The notes beneath the pieces were generated by a model, which searched no databases, had not been told where the DNA came from, and saw only the letters and a list, made by a program, of their open reading frames with translations. The translations under genes were made by a program, and so were the position numbers. Below are positions 43,607 to 52,554 of a stretch of DNA of 64,000 nt, piece by piece (the stretch's first letter is position 1; each line of letters begins with the position of its first letter). This stretch comes from Chitinophaga barathri (lineage in GTDB: Bacteria; Bacteroidota; Bacteroidia; Chitinophagales; Chitinophagaceae), in assembly GCF_003807585.1 (NCBI RefSeq), contig NZ_RMBX01000010.1, positions 1 to 64,000 of the forward strand, written 5' to 3'.

Positions 43607-44740
43607 CTAGCCCCTAAAGCGGCTGATCAATAACTTCAAACGCCCGATGGTTTGTTCAATTTCCGGTCCGGTAGTAAACCGCCCCAGGCTGAAACGGATG
43701 GAAGAAAGCGCATCCTGGTCGCTGAGGCCCATCGATTTGAGGACATGGGAAGGGTAAGTAGTTGCCGCAGTGCAGGCCGATCCGCTGGATACGGAAATAT
43801 GTTGCAGCGCGAGGATCAGTTGATCCGCATTGACGCCGGGAAAACAGATGTTGGTGGTATTGTAAAGCCGTTGTTCCGGGTGTCCGTTCCTGGATGTATC
43901 CTGAATTGACAGCAGTTCCTGTTCCAGCTGATCGCGTAATGCCCCGATCCGGCGGCTATCCCCGGCCATGTCTGTGCCTGCGATTTCCGCTGCTTTCCCT
44001 ATCCCGATAATTCCGGGTACATTGAGGGTTCCGCTCCGAAGCCCTTTTTGATGACCGCCTCCATGCATCTGGGCCGAAAACTTCCTCCTGATCCCCGGAG
44101 AAATAAAGAGGGCGCCGCTCCCTTTAGGGCCATAAAATTTATGTGCCGATAACGGCATGAGATCAACCCCTAGTTCGTGGACATTCACCGGAATCTTCCC
44201 GACGGCCTGCGTGGCATCGCAAAGCATCAGGGCGCCGCGGGCATGTGCAATATCGCTGAAGCGCGGGATGGGATGAATGACACCGGTTTCATTGTTCGCA
44301 AGCATCGTACATACGCATAGTGTCTCATCGGTCACGGCATGTAAAAGATCCTCTTCATTCACTGATCCGTCTTTGCCTGCTGAAATCACTGTAATCCGAT
44401 ACCCTTGTTGCTCCAGGTAAACGCAGGTATCCAGGACGGCTTTATGTTCGGTGGCAATCGTTACAATATGATTTCTTTCCGCGGAATGGATGCCTTTCAG
44501 CGCCAGGTTTACAGATTCCGTAGCGCCCGAAGTATGCAGTATATTATCCGGACTGGCCCCGATGAGCCCCGCCAGCTGTTCGCCTGCACTTTCCACAGCT
44601 TCCCGGACGGATAAACCGAATAAATGGGCGCTGCCGGCATTCGCAAAATGTGTTTTGAAAAATGGCAGCATCGCTTCGAGCACCCGCTCATCCAGGGGTG
44701 TTGTAGCGTTATAGTCTAAATATATGGGTGTTGCAGACAT
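43607..44740 (-). CDS. Cysteine desulfurase (NifS/IscS family)
   Basis: This 377-aa PLP enzyme has the PLP Lys in LSAHKFYGPKGSGAL and the sulfur-accepting Cys in SSGSACTAATTYPSHVLKSMG. The start is YLDYNATTPLDERVLEAM. It converts cysteine to alanine and enzyme-bound persulfide. Because the gene converges on the Moco operon that includes xdhC, it may supply the terminal sulfur ligand of molybdenum (the job of NifS4 in Rhodobacter), rather than Fe-S clusters; that is inference. A TATCTTTG -7-like box lies 28-35 nt before the start (44768-44775). Confidence 0.9.
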   Translation of the reverse strand: MSATPIYLDYNATTPLDERVLEAMLPFFKTHFANAGSAHLFGLSVREAVESAGEQLAGLIGASPDNILHTSGATESVNLALKGIHSAERNHIVTIATEHKAVLDTCVYLEQQGYRITVISAGKDGSVNEEDLLHAVTDETLCVCTMLANNETGVIHPIPRFSDIAHARGALMLCDATQAVGKIPVNVHELGVDLMPLSAHKFYGPKGSGALFISPGIRRKFSAQMHGGGHQKGLRSGTLNVPGIIGIGKAAEIAGTDMAGDSRRIGALRDQLEQELLSIQDTSRNGHPEQRLYNTTNICFPGVNADQLILALQHISVSSGSACTAATTYPSHVLKSMGLSDQDALSSIRFSLGRFTTGPEIEQTIGRLKLLISRFRG

Positions 44741-45051
44741 TGATATTTCCCGCTGTTACGGGCATTTCAAAGATAATTCTTTCAACTATACATCCGCCCG
44801 GTCCCACTATTCCCATATACGTGAATTTTCTACCCAATGGGATGGATAATGGCCCGTCGCTGGCCGGCTATAGCCACGAAACAGTGATAGTGGTAGGAAA
44901 ACAGGGAAAATGTATACTTCCCTGCCCATAATTCGGCTGATATTTGTTTTTATGCATCCTCTGGGCGGCAGGATGCGGCTTTGGAAGTCAGAACAGCTGC
45001 CCCGGAAGGATTGTTATAGTATTGTAGTTTACACAAATAAGTTATTACCTG
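44741..45051. other. Intergenic region
   Basis: No gene seen. A 7-bp hairpin GCATCCT/AGGATGC lies at 44954-44976. It holds the divergent promoters of the desulfurase and the 45052 operon. Confidence 0.5.
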
Positions 45052-45846
45052 ATGACATACAATTGTTCAGATAAAAATGAATGGAGGAAACCGGATACGC
45101 GGATAAAAACATTCATTAGAAACCTCACGCTGACCTTCCTGGTGATAGCAGGGATATTTTCCGGTGCGGCAGCGCAAACTGATAGTGCTATGCAAACAAA
45201 ACTGTCACGAACACAACAGTACCTCATTCCGGTTGCCGCCATTACGGCCCAGGGTAACCTGTCAAAGCTTAAGCCGCAGCTGGCGGCCGCGCTGGACGCG
45301 GGGCTGACGGTAAACCAACTGAAGGAAACAATCGTTCATTTGTACGCATATTGTGGCTTCCCGCGCAGCATTCGCGGTTTGCAAACCCTGATGGCCGTGC
45401 TGGAGGAGCGAAAAGCCAAAGGCATCACAGACGTGCAGGGGAGGGAGGCTTCCCCGATCACGGATAGCCGTTCCAAATATGACCGCGGCAAGGAAGTGCT
45501 GGGGAAAATAAGCGGTGCATCGCAGGATGGCCCGAAAACGGGTTACGCTGCTTTCTCCCCGGAAATAGAGATCTTTCTGAAAGAGCACCTGTTCGCGGAT
45601 CTGTTCGAACGCGACGTGCTGAGTTATGCTGAACGGGAGTTGGTCACTATTTCCGTGCTGAGCAGCATAGGCGGCGTTGAGCCCATGTTAAGGAGCCATC
45701 TGGACATCTGCCTGAACGTTGGAATTTCGCCGGCACAGCTACGGGAGTTTACCGCTATCATCACTTCAACGATCGGCGAAAAAGAGGCAAAAGCCGCCCA
45801 GGAGGTGGTAGACCAGGTGTTGAAAAGTAAAGAGCCTGCTAAATGA
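45052..45846 (+). CDS. Exported carboxymuconolactone decarboxylase-like protein
   Basis: This 264-aa protein has an N-terminal hydrophobic segment (about residues 22-42, LTLTFLVIAGIFSGAAAQ) read as a signal peptide. Two CMD domains follow: the first with LKETIVHLYAYCGFPRSIRG, the second with YAERELVTISVLSSIGGVEPML. The family ranges from true decarboxylases to AhpD-like peroxidases, and the conserved CxxC of AhpD is absent. It is the first of four genes that travel together. Substrate is unknown. It probably acts in the periplasm with the two hydrolases downstream. Confidence 0.85.
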   Translation: MTYNCSDKNEWRKPDTRIKTFIRNLTLTFLVIAGIFSGAAAQTDSAMQTKLSRTQQYLIPVAAITAQGNLSKLKPQLAAALDAGLTVNQLKETIVHLYAYCGFPRSIRGLQTLMAVLEERKAKGITDVQGREASPITDSRSKYDRGKEVLGKISGASQDGPKTGYAAFSPEIEIFLKEHLFADLFERDVLSYAERELVTISVLSSIGGVEPMLRSHLDICLNVGISPAQLREFTAIITSTIGEKEAKAAQEVVDQVLKSKEPAK

Positions 45847-45943
45847 CCGATGCTGATATGGTAGAGTTAGCTGGCCGGCTCCGCAACCGGAATGCCGGTC
45901 ACAGCAAGGAAAAATAATCAGATCGTACTTAAAATATTTTTTA

Positions 45944-47032
45944 ATGATTTCAAAGAGCGAATTAATAAAGATGTTGAGCTTATTGCCATTGGTATTGACT
46001 ACCGTATCATTGCATGCACAGGACAAACAGCCACCATTAGTCATTATGCGGCAGGGCAGTTTTGCTGTAGGTGGAACAAAGACTACCGAACCCGGGAACT
46101 TCGATCTGAATAACGCGTTGCAGCCTAAGGGACAAACTTTTCATGGGGATCATGCCTATGTTTTTTACCAGGTCCCGGTAAAAGCCCGAAAGTATCCCCT
46201 GGTCTTCCTGCATGGCGCCGGACAGTCAAAAAAAACCTGGGAAACAACACCCGACGGTAGAGAAGGCTTCCAGAATATTTTCCTGCGCAGAAGGTATCCT
46301 GTTTACCTGCTCGACCAGCCCCGGCGGGGTGATGCCGGGAAGAGTGCCGTTGCAGCTACCATCCATCCAACGCCCGACGAGCAGTTCTGGTTTACGCAGT
46401 TCAGGATCGGGAATTATCCCGATTTTTTTCCCAATGTTCAGTTTCCGAAGGATACGGCTTCCCTGGAACAGTTTTTCAGGCAAATGACCCCAAATACGGG
46501 CGGCTTTGATGGCAACGTTATTTCGGATGCGATCTCGCAATTGTTCAATAAGATCGGGGAAGGCATTTTGGTTACCCATTCACAAGGCGGTGGCCCGGGT
46601 TGGTTTACCGCCATTAAAAATGATAAAGTTAAAGCTGTTGTGGCTTACGAACCATACAGCGGTTTCCTGTTTCCCGAAGGCGAACTTCCCCAACCGATAA
46701 AGTCAACAGGCCTTTTTGGCGAACTGAAAGGTGTGGCAATACCCTTATCCGACTTCAAAAAACTAACGCGCATGCCCATTGTCGTTTATTATGGGGATAA
46801 TATCGCCATGGAGCCGACCACAGTATGGAATAAAGACCATTGGCGTTCGGGGCTTGAAATGGCGAGGATCTGGGCGGCAGCCATCAATAAACATGGAGGC
46901 GATGCAAAGGTGGTCCACCTGCCCGGGATCGGGATCAAAGGCAATACACATTTTCCTTTTTCTGACCTGAACAACGTCCAGGTAGCGGACGAGCTGGAAA
47001 AATGGTTAAAGGAAAAAGGGCTGGACAAGTAA
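45944..47032 (+). CDS. Exported alpha/beta hydrolase (esterase-like)
   Basis: This 362-aa protein has a signal peptide ending SLHAQ. The fold shows FLHGAGQSKKTWE (oxyanion hole), nucleophile elbow THSQGGG (Ser213), an acid near VVYYGDNIAME and a His near IKGNTHFPF. It resembles hydrolases fused or linked to CMD proteins in Bacteroidota. The gene is 97 nt from the previous one and 26 nt from the next. It would cleave an ester or lactone in the periplasm; natural substrate unknown. Confidence 0.82.
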   Translation: MISKSELIKMLSLLPLVLTTVSLHAQDKQPPLVIMRQGSFAVGGTKTTEPGNFDLNNALQPKGQTFHGDHAYVFYQVPVKARKYPLVFLHGAGQSKKTWETTPDGREGFQNIFLRRRYPVYLLDQPRRGDAGKSAVAATIHPTPDEQFWFTQFRIGNYPDFFPNVQFPKDTASLEQFFRQMTPNTGGFDGNVISDAISQLFNKIGEGILVTHSQGGGPGWFTAIKNDKVKAVVAYEPYSGFLFPEGELPQPIKSTGLFGELKGVAIPLSDFKKLTRMPIVVYYGDNIAMEPTTVWNKDHWRSGLEMARIWAAAINKHGGDAKVVHLPGIGIKGNTHFPFSDLNNVQVADELEKWLKEKGLDK

Positions 47033-47058
47033 TATTGGTAGAAGGAAAATTTAAAAGT

Positions 47059-48120
47059 ATGAAAAAGTTATCAGTGATCCTGACATCAGCATTGTCAATA
47101 GCAGCATTGGATGCTGTAAATGCTCAAACGAAGAACCCGGCAGTTCAGAAAAACCCTTATACGCTTGTATATGAAGGTGCCATCACCCAAAATGAAAAAG
47201 GGAAAGTAAACATCCACCCGGTGAAATATAAACTGAACGGGATTGACATCGCCGCGAATGTGTATACTCCGGCAAATTATGATGCTTCAAAGAAATACCC
47301 GGCAGTAGTGGTAGCACACCCCAATGGTGGAATAAAAGAGCAGACAGCCGGGCTGTATGCACAGCGTTTGGCGGAGGCCGGTTATATAACCATTGCCGCG
47401 GACGCAGCGTATCAGGGAGCAAGCGGTGGAGAGCCCCGTCATACGGATAAGCCTGCCTACCGGACTGAGGATATTCATGGTATGGCTGACTTTATTACGC
47501 AGTATGTGGGGGTGGATGCGAACCGTTTAGGTGTTTTAGGCATTTGCGGTGGCGGCGGTTATACTTTAAAAGCAGCGCAATCGGATAAACGGTTTAAAGC
47601 CGTCGCAACCCTGAGTATGTTTAATTCAGGGGAAGTAAGACGTAATGGTTTTCAGAATTCCCAGTTGGCTACCGTGGAACAGCGATTGAAGCAGGCTTCG
47701 GATGCCCGCGCACAGGAGGCCGCCGGCGGTAAAGTTATATACTCAGGTGTAGCAGGCGTCACCGATGAAGAGATCGCTAAAACCCCAACAGATCTGTACC
47801 GCGAGGGATTCGAGTATTATTACAGAACGCATGCACACCCGAATTCCACCTTTCTGTATACCATGAGCAGCCTGCTAGACCTCATGACCTGGGATGCCGC
47901 CACGAACATGGATTTAATTGATCAGCCCCTGCTGATGATGGCCGGAAGCAAAGCGGATACAAAATATATGACAGATGAAGCTTTTAGCAAGGCAACCCGG
48001 GCAAAAAATAAGGAATTGTTCCTGATCGATGGCGCTACTCACATACAGACGTATTGGAAGCCGGAGTATGTGTCGCAGGCCGTTAATAAACTGAAGGATT
48101 TTTATCAAAAAAACCTGTAA
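47059..48120 (+). CDS. Exported dienelactone-hydrolase-like protein (Cys nucleophile)
   Basis: This 353-aa protein has a signal peptide (MKKLSVILTSALSIAALDAV, ending NAQ). The nucleophile elbow reads GICGGGGY (Cys163), as in dienelactone hydrolase rather than serine hydrolases. The Asp is probably in MAGSKADTKYM, the His in IDGATHIQTYW. AHPNGGIKEQ gives the oxyanion region. The start at 47059 has the clear signal; the frame is open farther upstream. Dienelactone-type chemistry next to a CMD-like gene suggests degradation of lactone-like aromatic breakdown products. Confidence 0.85.
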   Translation: MKKLSVILTSALSIAALDAVNAQTKNPAVQKNPYTLVYEGAITQNEKGKVNIHPVKYKLNGIDIAANVYTPANYDASKKYPAVVVAHPNGGIKEQTAGLYAQRLAEAGYITIAADAAYQGASGGEPRHTDKPAYRTEDIHGMADFITQYVGVDANRLGVLGICGGGGYTLKAAQSDKRFKAVATLSMFNSGEVRRNGFQNSQLATVEQRLKQASDARAQEAAGGKVIYSGVAGVTDEEIAKTPTDLYREGFEYYYRTHAHPNSTFLYTMSSLLDLMTWDAATNMDLIDQPLLMMAGSKADTKYMTDEAFSKATRAKNKELFLIDGATHIQTYWKPEYVSQAVNKLKDFYQKNL

Positions 48121-48127
48121 AACCAAG

Positions 48128-48595
48128 ATGATGAACTGTAAAAGCATAGTAATAGTGTCCCTGGTTGGGATGGTTTCATTTTCCTGTAGCCAGCAACATG
48201 CATCCGTAAATGAGACCGCCATTTTTGAAAAAGGCGAAAAGATCACGAACAATAACTTCACAGGATCAGCATGGTTGAAAAATTTGCTGGAAGCAGATAG
48301 CGTGAATCAAACAAGCGTCGGTAGCGTCACCTTTGAGCCGGGTGCAAGGACCAACTGGCATTCCCATCCCGCCGGCCAGATCATCCTGGCGCTGGACGGC
48401 ATCGGTTACTACCAGGAGAAAGGTAGCCCGAAGATCACTGTAAAGAAAGGCGATGCCATAAAATGCCCGCCGGATGTTCCGCATTGGCATGGAGCGAGCG
48501 CGGATACGAAATTTGTGCAGGTGGCCATCACCGGAAGGGAAAAGGGCGAGACCGTATGGCTGGAGCCGGTGACGGACGAGGAGTACAACCAATAG
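48128..48595 (+). CDS. Cupin lipoprotein
   Basis: This 155-aa protein has a lipobox-like signal (VSLVGMVSFSC, Cys20). The cupin fold shows motif 1 as NWHSHPAGQIILALDG and motif 2 as PPDVPHWHGASADTKF, with three His and a Glu or Gln that can hold a metal. Single-domain cupins of this type are linked to CMD proteins in many genomes. The last gene of the 45052 operon, 7 nt after the hydrolase. Likely an isomerase or small-molecule dioxygenase partner in the same pathway. Confidence 0.88.
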   Translation: MMNCKSIVIVSLVGMVSFSCSQQHASVNETAIFEKGEKITNNNFTGSAWLKNLLEADSVNQTSVGSVTFEPGARTNWHSHPAGQIILALDGIGYYQEKGSPKITVKKGDAIKCPPDVPHWHGASADTKFVQVAITGREKGETVWLEPVTDEEYNQ

Positions 48596-48685
48596 TTTAA
48601 ATTTAGTTTATTAATAAAAGTATCGGCGTTAGGCATAGCTTGTCGTATATGCCCATCGCGCGAAGAACTTTTTTTTGTACTGTGA

Positions 48686-48726
48686 ATCCGGCTGCCGATG
48701 CCCCGCGATGACATCTGCAGCCGGAT
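48686..48726. other. Inverted repeat in the convergent gap
   Basis: ATCCGGCTGC (48686-48695) and GCAGCCGGAT (48717-48726) pair around 21 nt between the cupin and the lectin gene ends. Tails are weak on both strands, so termination is likely but not certain. Confidence 0.5.
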
Positions 48727-48748
48727 CTTGTCCTGCAATTAAAAGGAA

Positions 48749-50410
48749 TTACAACCCGATCTTCCCATAGGGCACCCTGATCCCTTTCACCCTGTACCAA
48801 TACGGGTCCAGCCAGGCGCCTTCGCAACTTTCCTGGTCGCAGCCGGAGAAGTTGAGGCAATAGGTCAGCAGCAGCTCCTGCCGCCCATTGTCGAACTCCG
48901 GATGTACCACCGGCGTATAATACCGTGCATATTGTCCCTTAAAGTATTCCTGGATCGTGTACACCTTCACCGGAGTGGTGAACGGGCCGGTCGGCGAACT
49001 GGACGTAGAGATGTAAATATTCCTTGTCGTTTCGCAATTGAAGCCCTGGTCCATTGTCATGTGGATATACTTGCCGTTCAGATAGGCAACACTGTTGGAT
49101 CCCTTGCCGGTGGTTATCCTGGCGGCAGTGCCGGTGGTCGGGCTGCTGGTCCAGGCGGAGCCGTTGTAATACTGCCATTGGAACGGAGTATTGACAGCAA
49201 AGCGGGCTACGTGTATATTGCTTTCATAATTGAAACTGATGCCCTGGCTGCCGAATACGTATACGTAACCATCTCCGGGTTTTACCATGCCGGTGGAATA
49301 GTTGATCGAGGGCGTGCCGCTGAGCCCGTTCGGCATAAAGCGCTCTGACACCCATTGCGTACCGGTGCTTTGCGTGAGGCGGTACAACGACTGGCCCGTT
49401 GCATTCAATCCATTTCCTTCCCCGCATTGTACATACACTTTATCCCCGATCTCAATGCCGGGGCCGGACCAGGTCCAGGCTGTGCCCGGTTGGATATTAA
49501 AGATCTGTTTGGGTTTGCCGGATGTGCTGGTGGTGATCGTCATATTCGGCGCATTGTTGGGGTTCCAGTTTGTTTTCGACGGCTGGATGAACACGGAGTT
49601 GCTGTAACTATGGAACGCACCGCAGTTGAACAGGCCATTTGGCTGCACCTGCGAGCCGTCCCAGGCATCCTGCGTTACCCACAATACCTTGCCGTTGTTG
49701 CTGCTCCAGGTAAGGGGGATAGTATTCCCCTGGTCGAATGCGGAGGAGCCCAGGCTGGCGCTGTTCCGGTGAAAAAAACGCACCACTTCGTCATCGCGCC
49801 AGGTGTCTGCCGCAATCGAACTCACCGTCCATTGTTGTTTTGTATCAGTCACGGCGGTTTCCTGGATCGCCTTCGCACCGTTGGCGGTGGAGCCGCCCTG
49901 TACAGACAGGGCCAGTCCGTTGCCTTTGTTGAAGATCTTGTACTGCCCGTTGCCAAGGTCCTGCATACGCCAGAGCTGTTGATCGGCCAGCAGCGGGAAT
50001 GCTGCATATTGCTGCAGGATGGTGCCGCTTGAGCCGGTACCCGAAGGTACGTCCAGCAGCTTGCCGCTGTAGAGGTTGCGGATGTGATAGTACTTTACAC
50101 CGCCGGCAGTGGTCTGATAGATGACATGCCATTTCTGCCAGTTATCCATCTGACCGGCGGGCCCGGAGAACTGCCACTGCTGCAGTTGGGCATTGTCTTT
50201 AAATTTCTCATTGAGGGTAGGGCTACCGCTTGTCTCCAGGTATTTCCCGCTCTTGACGTTGGTGATGGTGACCGTGGCATAATCCGGCACGGCCAGCAGG
50301 GCTACGGATAGTTTTGCTTCGTCCAGCGTAACGGGTTCATCCGTCAGGGGTTGCCGGCAGGCGGCAATGGCGAGCAGGCAGCACAACATGGAAAGGGTTT
50401 GTTTTTTCAT
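48749..50410 (-). CDS. Lipoprotein with ricin-type lectin domain
   Basis: This 553-aa protein has a lipoprotein signal (LCCLLAIAAC, Cys18). Residues ~45-195 form a beta-trefoil ricin-type lectin with QxW repeats (QQWQF, QLWRM, QQWTV). The rest, about 350 residues, is beta-rich with Trp- and Gly-rich turns (LLTYCLNFSGCDQESCEGAW) and resembles five-bladed glycoside-hydrolase-like modules such as DUF4185, with no catalytic pair assigned. Likely a surface carbohydrate-binding protein or glycosidase. It is transcribed alone, convergent to the cupin. Confidence 0.75.
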   Translation of the reverse strand: MKKQTLSMLCCLLAIAACRQPLTDEPVTLDEAKLSVALLAVPDYATVTITNVKSGKYLETSGSPTLNEKFKDNAQLQQWQFSGPAGQMDNWQKWHVIYQTTAGGVKYYHIRNLYSGKLLDVPSGTGSSGTILQQYAAFPLLADQQLWRMQDLGNGQYKIFNKGNGLALSVQGGSTANGAKAIQETAVTDTKQQWTVSSIAADTWRDDEVVRFFHRNSASLGSSAFDQGNTIPLTWSSNNGKVLWVTQDAWDGSQVQPNGLFNCGAFHSYSNSVFIQPSKTNWNPNNAPNMTITTSTSGKPKQIFNIQPGTAWTWSGPGIEIGDKVYVQCGEGNGLNATGQSLYRLTQSTGTQWVSERFMPNGLSGTPSINYSTGMVKPGDGYVYVFGSQGISFNYESNIHVARFAVNTPFQWQYYNGSAWTSSPTTGTAARITTGKGSNSVAYLNGKYIHMTMDQGFNCETTRNIYISTSSSPTGPFTTPVKVYTIQEYFKGQYARYYTPVVHPEFDNGRQELLLTYCLNFSGCDQESCEGAWLDPYWYRVKGIRVPYGKIGL

Positions 50411-50773
50411 AACATGTATTTATTGGTGAAATATGAACAAAATAATGGCCCTCCGGCCAGGTGACTGACAGGTTGTTCTAAGGGTTCGATATGACAGACG
50501 TTTATACCAGGCTGATCCTGCAGATGTTGTATCAGTTCGCGCAATCGGGGCAGTGGAATAGGCAGGATCCCCCGCAATTAAGACACTTCAAAACACACAC
50601 ACCGCCATCACGGTAAGAAAAAGGAAAGGCTGCGAAAATCAGGCGGGGAAATAGCAGGTGTCCGCAACGGGCAATACAATGGATACGGATTATCCGTAAA
50701 TTAGATGTATGAAAGTAGGCGGCAGGGAAACGATGTGACGTGAGGGTTGAACAGTAACGGTTATCAGTAACGT
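50411..50773. other. Intergenic region without a supported gene
   Basis: Divergent promoters of the lectin gene and the GNAT gene should lie here. Only a 41-codon plus frame (50491-50616) and a minus frame with a Cys-rich end were seen, neither convincing. Confidence 0.5.
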
Positions 50774-51271
50774 ATGATTGTACAAAGTAAAACAAACGAT
50801 TTCAGGGACATATTCGACATCATCAACGATGCGGCTTCCGCGTATAAGGGGATTATACCTGCCGACAGATGGCACGAACCTTATATGACGGAAGAGGAGC
50901 TGCAAGGCCAGATGGACGATGGCGTCAGCTTCTGGTGTTATGTAGACAACGGCGATATCACAGGGGTAATGGGTATCCAGGATAAGCCAGATGTCACCCT
51001 GATCAGGCATGCTTATGTACGGACATCTGCAAGGAATAACGGTATCGGCGGCAAACTGCTGAATCATCTTTCCCAACTCACGGCTAAACCTATTTTAATC
51101 GGTACATGGGCCGACGCGACCTGGGCAATCAATTTCTATAAAAAACATGGTTTCAGGATGGTGTCGTTTGAGGAAAAAGAAAGGCTCCTGCGAAAATACT
51201 GGTCCATTCCGCTAAGGCAGATTGATACTTCCATCGTGTTGGCAAGCGCCAATTTCACCGGTGCGATGTAG
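50774..51271 (+). CDS. GNAT-family N-acetyltransferase
   Basis: This 165-aa protein of the GCN5 acetyltransferase fold has motif A as LIRHAYVRTSARNNGIGGKLLNHL (acetyl-CoA pyrophosphate loop RxxGIGG) and motif B as WAINFYKKHGF. The N-terminal IFDIINDAASAYKGIIP is common in its subclass. The substrate is unknown. Single gene between divergent and convergent neighbours. Confidence 0.88.
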   Translation: MIVQSKTNDFRDIFDIINDAASAYKGIIPADRWHEPYMTEEELQGQMDDGVSFWCYVDNGDITGVMGIQDKPDVTLIRHAYVRTSARNNGIGGKLLNHLSQLTAKPILIGTWADATWAINFYKKHGFRMVSFEEKERLLRKYWSIPLRQIDTSIVLASANFTGAM

Positions 51272-51347
51272 CCGCCCGGGGTACCAGCGGCTTGTTATCA
51301 GCCTGAAACCTGTGCCGCCGTCATGTATGTTACTGCAAATTCTTTCC

Positions 51348-52211
51348 TTACAATGCTGCCACTACCTGCTTAAATTCCTTTGCCATCGGCGCTGAAACAG
51401 TGCCGGGCTTAAACTTTACCTTTTTTACCTTTCCTCCCAGCAACGTACGGTACCATACCAGCGAACCAAGATAACAGCCCGCGGTATTGGCGTGATTGGC
51501 GTCAAAGGCGAGTTTGCCATCGCGCCAGATGTACCCTACATGCAGGGAATTGGCCTGATTGGGCAATTGGCCGGCCTGCGGGGTATTAAAATTATAGGCG
51601 GTGTCTTTGCTGTAGTGCCACTTCAGGCTGGAATCCATTGCCCTGAATGCATCGCCCGTGGGAATGACGGTGAGGCCCAGCTCGGCAGCGGCCTTGTGGT
51701 AAGCTGCCCTTACATGCCGGTGCATTTCTTCCGCGTTCTTTGCGCGCTCGTTTCCGTTTATTTTCCCGAAGGCCTCCGCATCGTTGCGGTAAGCCCATAC
51801 CTGGTGAATGAAGATCTTCGCCCCGGGCTGCAGCGACCTGATCAGTTCAACCAGCTTGCGTGCATAAGGCTCATAGGTATCGGGGTCACCGGAGAGGAGG
51901 GAGTATTGCTGAATGGTGACTATATCCCAGCGGCCATTGGACAGCATCTCCCGAAGGGATTTGCCCTTATAGGCTTTCTCGCCGGACTCCGCCAGTTTCC
52001 AGTGCCTTTCGAGCGAGCAACCGCCCAGTTCGGCGCGGCCCAATTCCAGTTCCATACCGCCTTCCTTTGCCAGTTGGGGCAAGAATGAGGCGGCATTCTG
52101 TGAAAAGCTGTTGCCGATAATGAAGAGGCGTATTTTTTTACCACCCTGAGCCTGTACCGTGATGCATATACTCAGCAGTATAAAAAGGCTTGTTCTGAAT
52201 TTTGATAACAT
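51348..52211 (-). CDS. DUF4886 exported SGNH-like protein
   Basis: This 287-aa protein has a signal peptide (ending TVQAQ). The start IRLFIIGNSFSQNAASFLPQ is the DUF4886 signature, with Ser of GNSFS in the position of the SGNH-hydrolase nucleophile, and LHVGYIWRDGKLAFDANH near the C-terminus may carry the Asp-x-x-His pair. It probably deacetylates or de-esterifies a glycan. It is a single gene; similar proteins often accompany sugar-degradation loci. Confidence 0.82.
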   Translation of the reverse strand: MLSKFRTSLFILLSICITVQAQGGKKIRLFIIGNSFSQNAASFLPQLAKEGGMELELGRAELGGCSLERHWKLAESGEKAYKGKSLREMLSNGRWDIVTIQQYSLLSGDPDTYEPYARKLVELIRSLQPGAKIFIHQVWAYRNDAEAFGKINGNERAKNAEEMHRHVRAAYHKAAAELGLTVIPTGDAFRAMDSSLKWHYSKDTAYNFNTPQAGQLPNQANSLHVGYIWRDGKLAFDANHANTAGCYLGSLVWYRTLLGGKVKKVKFKPGTVSAPMAKEFKQVVAAL

Positions 52212-52554
52212 GCTGTTTTGTTTAAGCGTACGGTTAAATTATTACTTAGCGGCTGATAATCCAAATCCCCCGGGGGAACAGCTAACCCTGGCCGGGAGAG
52301 AAAAGAGGTCTTCTACCCGGATTTTCCCCGGGCATCTACGTGGAGCCGGTACCGTATTTTTACGGGATTTTGTTTCCATGAACAATGGCCGTATATAGGT
52401 AAACCCTTTGCTGTAAATAGTTGTATGCCTGCTTCACTTCCACTTGCCTCCGCCGGCCGCATTTTTCCGGGAAAAGTGATTTACCTTCAATTTACAGCGA
52501 TGAACTATATGCAGTAAAGAATATACTTATTCAATAACCTCAAACATTTTTGTT
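52212..52554. other. Intergenic region
   Basis: Divergent spacer between the DUF4886 gene and the 52555 gene. No gene, clear promoter pair or strong hairpin was recognised. Confidence 0.5.

Noticed and set aside
48686..48726. Hairpin between cupin and lectin genes as a strong terminator
   Set aside because: The loop is long and the T tail is on the wrong side; kept only as an inverted repeat.
50491..50616. 41-codon plus frame in the lectin-GNAT gap
   Set aside because: Has an ATG but no recognisable feature or conserved neighbour signal; too short to support.
50532..50795. Minus-strand frame ending in a Cys-rich tail (CLNCGGSCLFHCPDC)
   Set aside because: Could suggest a small Cys-rich peptide, but there is no ATG near the tail, the upstream part has no protein character and it overlaps the GNAT start region.
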